Positions 25,898-27,971 of a DNA stretch of 27,971 bases are shown piece after piece. The position numbers were made by a program, and so were the translations under genes. Source of the DNA: UBA9337 sp036584565. GTDB lineage: Bacteria; Patescibacteriota; Minisyncoccia; Moranbacterales; UBA9337. Every line of letters begins with the position of its first letter. Position 1 is the first letter of the stretch. A model generated the notes under the pieces. The model was not told where the DNA came from, made no database searches, and saw nothing but the letters and a program-made list of their open reading frames with translations. The stretch is from assembly GCA_036584565.1 (NCBI GenBank), contig JAZHDF010000022.1, forward strand, positions 1 to 27,971. The letters run 5' to 3'.

Positions 25898-26560
25898 TGA
25901 TTTTATAGCCAAAAAAATCGTCTCTGCGAGGTATGCCCGAAGCAGTCTCGTTTTTTTATTTGTCATTGCGAAGGAGTTTTGTACTCAAAACGACTGTGGC
26001 AATCTCGTTTTTACCGGAAGGGGTCTCGGATAAGATTGCTTCGTCGGAGTACCTTCTCGCAATGACAGAGGGGGATGTCGAAATAATAAACCGCACGTGT
26101 CATCTCGACTAAATAAATTTCTGTACTCGGAAATTTATGCACGGAGAGATCTCATGTCATCTCGACCTTATGGAGAGATCCTGATTTCTTTCGGCAGACA
26201 GGTATTTATAAAATTAAAAATTGCGCCACAGTCTCGGACGAGATTGCCACGGGAGTATCCTCGCAATGAAGAAAAAAGGATGTCATTGCGAAGGAGTTTT
26301 GTACTCAAAACGACTGTGGCAATCTCGTTTTTACCGGAAGGGGTCTCGGATAAGATTGCTTCGTCGGAGTACCTTCTCGCAATGACAGAGGGGGAGGTCG
26401 TGTTTTTTAAATCCCGGGATTGCCGCGGGAGTACCCTCGCAAAGACAGAGGGAGGGGTCGAAATTATAGAGGGAAAATTAAAAATGACAAAAATTCGTAA
26501 TTTTTTAGCGCCGAGTCTTAAACCCGGTTCAATTCCCAGCTCCCGATTCTCCAAATTCTC
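25898..26560. repeat. Gene-free stretch between DGR2 target and RT2: tandem dispersed repeats
   Basis: Two identical 115-bp blocks lie at 25961-26075 and 26281-26395, exactly 320 bases apart. Each contains GTTTT-GTACTC-AAAAC and a GATTGCTTCGTCGGAGTACC unit. Between them lies the block of about 195 bp shared with 22356-22550. Frames open through this region are repeat-derived; no gene is supported. It separates the DGR2 target from its RT by 663 bases. Confidence 0.75.
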
Positions 26561-27364
26561 TTACCACCCGCGGACACAACGCACTGAGTAACTGTAGGTC
26601 TTGTAGCCGCTGCCCGTGCTGCCGTCACTGAAATTCACGCCCCGGGCGTTCGTGGCCGAGTACTCTGTGCCGGACCAATAGTAAGAGGTACCGAAATTAT
26701 TTCCAAAGCTCACGCGGTTGGTATAGATACATTGTAACTCACTTAAGGTCGGAAGTCTACCCCCGGCGTCTTTGCAGGCTTGGCGAGCGGGATAATCGTT
26801 AAAATTAACGGTATTGTCGGCCACCAGTTGGTCTCCGTCTTGGCTGCCATCGATCCCGCAATGCGGTTTGTCGCAATTGGTTTGGGCTACTTTCCATTGT
26901 TTAGAAGCTTCATTGACTCTTTTGACAATGATATAGTCTCCGTCGCCCAAAGTGTTGACGCAAGTGGTATCAAGAGAGCAAAACCAATCTGTATCGTTGC
27001 AAGTCCGAGTGGCCAGTTTGACCTCGCCGTTTACGGTATCCACCTCGACATTCCATTGGTCGGCGATTCTGTCGGTGTTGAGAAAAGAATCGATAAATTG
27101 CTGAGCGTAAGTGAGGAGATACCCTCCACCGACCGCCAAAAAAACTATTGCAACCACGGCGATTATTCGGACTTTTTTGCCCTCTCCTCCAAACTTTCTC
27201 CCGAAATAAGAAGGAAAGAAAAAGCGTTTCTTAGGACCCTCTCCCCTAACCCCTCTCCCGAGTACGGGCGAGGGGGATTGAGGACTGCCCTCTCCCCGCA
27301 TAGGCGAGGGGGATTCGGTTTTCGATTTTCGGAAACTTTTAAAAAAGTTTTTGATTTTTTGCAT
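26561..27364 (-). CDS. DGR2 target: membrane-anchored DUF1566-like lectin-fold protein
   Basis: A 267-residue protein diversified by DGR2. Residues about 17-45 are an in-frame palindromic-repeat insert (SPSPMRGEG, LGRGVRGEG), then a basic stretch, a membrane segment at about 66-87 (VRIIAVVAIVFLAVGGGYLL), a short extracytoplasmic region with cysteines (122, 129, 135, 164, 169), and a DUF1566/C-lectin-fold domain from about 190 (ARQACKDAGGRLPTLSELQCIY) to the final RCVRGW. The last 48 codons carry VR2. Compared with the template, residues 221, 228, 235, 237, 242, 246, 249, 251-254, 257 and 259 are changed, mainly Asn to Tyr, Ser or Gly, and the template's stop codon has become Trp267. A small leader ORF ends 10 bases before its ATG. 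Probably a variable surface receptor; the ligand is unknown. Confidence 0.92.
   Translation of the reverse strand: MQKIKNFFKSFRKSKTESPSPMRGEGSPQSPSPVLGRGVRGEGPKKRFFFPSYFGRKFGGEGKKVRIIAVVAIVFLAVGGGYLLTYAQQFIDSFLNTDRIADQWNVEVDTVNGEVKLATRTCNDTDWFCSLDTTCVNTLGDGDYIIVKRVNEASKQWKVAQTNCDKPHCGIDGSQDGDQLVADNTVNFNDYPARQACKDAGGRLPTLSELQCIYTNRVSFGNNFGTSYYWSGTEYSATNARGVNFSDGSTGSGYKTYSYSVRCVRGW
26564..26705 (-). repeat. DGR2 variable repeat (VR2)
   Basis: The 3' end of the target gene, 142 bases, gap-free match to TR2. Nineteen substitutions, all at template adenines: A to G and A to T predominate on the sense strand. Two of them turn the template's TAA into TGG, moving the stop one codon downstream. Confidence 0.96.
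27232..27316. repeat. In-frame palindromic repeat cluster in DGR2 target
   Basis: Two to three units of the CCCTCTCCC...GGCGAGGGGG type, closely related to those in the giant LamG gene (17204-17423), read in frame between the N terminus and the membrane segment. Confidence 0.8.
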
Positions 27365-27374
27365 ATTTTTTTAA

Positions 27375-27503
27375 TTAATTTTTTAATTTTTTTAACCTGT
27401 CAGTCGCGACTGACGGGTTAAAAAACTTCCTCTTTTTAGAAGGCTTGGTGACTGATGACTGATTGCTGGTTACTGATTTACTTTCTTTTCTCTTTATATC
27501 CAT
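27375..27503 (-). CDS. Small basic leader ORF upstream of DGR2 target
   Basis: A 42-residue frame starting MDIKRKESK, with VTKPSKKRKFFNPSVATDR in its second half. It aligns over its whole length with residues 1-39 of the giant LamG protein, with one codon-length gap and several synonymous changes, and with the leader ORF at 7052-7153. It ends 10 bases before the DGR2 target ATG and in a different frame, so the two would be co-transcribed and possibly translationally coupled. Very lysine-rich, no membrane segment. It could be a leader peptide or a detached cytoplasmic N terminus. The shared palindrome explains part, not all, of the similarity. Confidence 0.5.
   Translation of the reverse strand: MDIKRKESKSVTSNQSSVTKPSKKRKFFNPSVATDRLKKLKN
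27388..27425. repeat. 38-bp palindrome, copy upstream of DGR2 target
   Basis: Same sequence as 17431-17468, centred between 27406 and 27407, with one mismatched pair. It lies in the 3' half of the small leader ORF. Confidence 0.85.
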
Positions 27504-27971
27504 CGCAATAGTTAAAAATTCAAAGTTAAAAGTTAAAAGTTGCTTAAAAATTTAATAATTAATACCTGCCTACCGAAAGGCAGGTTAATTCAATACTGAA
27601 ATAATCAACATTCAATGATTATTAAATATTTTTTTAAATTTTTTAATTTGTCATTCATTTGAAATTCGAAATTTGAAATTCGAAATTGCAAGTATATTAT
27701 ACCACAAAATAAAAAAAATCCCGATCGGAGTCGAGATAATAAGACAATAAGATTGTCGTCGGCCAGCAGATGTCTCGGATGAGATTGCCGCGGGAGTACC
27801 CTCGCAAAGACAGACCGCATGTGTCATCTCGAGCTTGTCGAGAGATCTCATGTCATCTCGACTAAATAAATTTCTGTACTCGGAAATTTATGCACGCCTA
27901 CCTGCCGATAGGCAGGGAGAGATCTAGATTTCTCCACTTCTAATTTTTGAGTACAAAAATTATTCGGTCGA
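27504..27971. other. Gene-free right end: word repeats and dispersed repeats
   Basis: From left to right: AGTTAAAA words (27510-27545), a CCTGCC(T)ACCGAAAGGCAGG palindrome (about 27566-27584), GAAATTCGAAATTT words (27658-27688), promoter-bearing repeat copy C (27696-27815), CATCTCGA/GAGATCTC blocks and the hairpin TAATTTTT-GAGTAC-AAAAATTA (27941-27962). No gene seen. Confidence 0.65.
27696..27815 (-). repeat. Promoter-bearing repeat, copy C
   Basis: Third copy of the element at 7303 and 21443. Minus-strand TGGTATAAT (TATAAT at 27696-27701) faces the leader ORF at 27503 and the DGR2 target, leaving a leader of about 190 bases. Confidence 0.7.

Noticed and set aside
25898..25966. Longer start for the DGR2 RT (MTNKKTRLL)
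   Set aside because: The extra 23 codons are repeat sequence, and the other RT aligns from the MSIIFTYQ position.
25961..26395. CRISPR-like spaced repeats
   Set aside because: Only two identical 115-bp blocks 320 bases apart, with dispersed-repeat content between; no short regular repeats or cas genes.
26097..26591. Open frame starting MSSRLNKFLYSEIY, also seen at 22379
   Set aside because: Identical starts come from two copies of the block of about 195 bp; it runs antisense into the DGR2 target and shows no protein-like conservation.
1..27971. Use of TGA as a sense codon (code 25, known in some CPR lineages)
   Set aside because: TGA ends the DGR1 target at the expected last lectin strand, and the large proteins need no TGA read-through.

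Overview
The window looks like a piece of a Candidate Phyla Radiation (Patescibacteria/Parcubacteria-type) bacterial genome. This is an inference from content: very large LamG surface proteins, repeated GYxWSEKxGWI motifs, small four-helix-bundle proteins, DUF1566-type lectin-fold proteins, few Shine-Dalgarno sequences, and intergenic space almost filled with dispersed palindromic repeats. The standard code with TGA as stop fits every gene. No rRNA, tRNA, CRISPR array or transposase was recognised. Nearly all genes lie on the minus strand; the one clear exception is the reverse transcriptase (RT) gene at 3064-4242.

The main content is two complete but different diversity-generating retroelements (DGRs). 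DGR1 (3.0-7.3 kb) has an RT on the plus strand (3064-4242). On the minus strand it has a template repeat (TR1, 4344-4479), an Avd-type accessory protein (5085-5438), a second four-helix-bundle protein (5453-5827) and a membrane-anchored DUF1566 target (5866-6954), whose last 136 bases are the variable repeat (VR1). DGR2 (24.1-27.5 kb) is colinear on the minus strand: target (27364-26561) with VR2 at its 3' end, RT (25897-24770), TR2 (24604-24463), Avd (24438-24088). By direct alignment TR1/VR1 differ at 19 positions, 18 of them adenines on the target sense strand; TR2/VR2 differ at 19 positions, all adenines. That is the adenine-specific signature of mutagenic retrohoming.

Between and beside the DGRs are genes for large surface proteins: a LamG protein with four GYxWSEK repeats (48-1595), a short membrane-anchored beta-helix protein (2025-2753), a 3242-residue multi-LamG protein in which a triple beta-helix/choice-of-anchor block is nested inside a LamG domain (7815-17543), and a 1079-residue LamG paralogue (18196-21435). 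Smaller genes encode a four-helix-bundle suffix-type protein (17594-18151), a coiled-coil protein (21865-22167) and an AAA/DUF4143 ATPase (22604-23980).

The intergenic regions carry several repeat families. One of about 120 bp occurs three times and presents an extended -10 promoter towards the DGR1 target, the DGR2 target and the second LamG gene. A basic leader module starting MDI(K/V)R is encoded upstream of both DGR targets and is fused in frame at the start of the giant LamG protein. Hairpins with a conserved GAGTAC/GTACTC loop but changing stems, a 9-bp minisatellite around and inside one four-helix-bundle gene, and G/C-rich palindromes inserted in frame near protein N termini complete the picture. 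Taken together the region reads as a cell-surface variability island: retroelements rewrite the exposed C termini of two anchored lectin-fold proteins beside very large, modular, probably adhesive proteins. That functional reading is inference.
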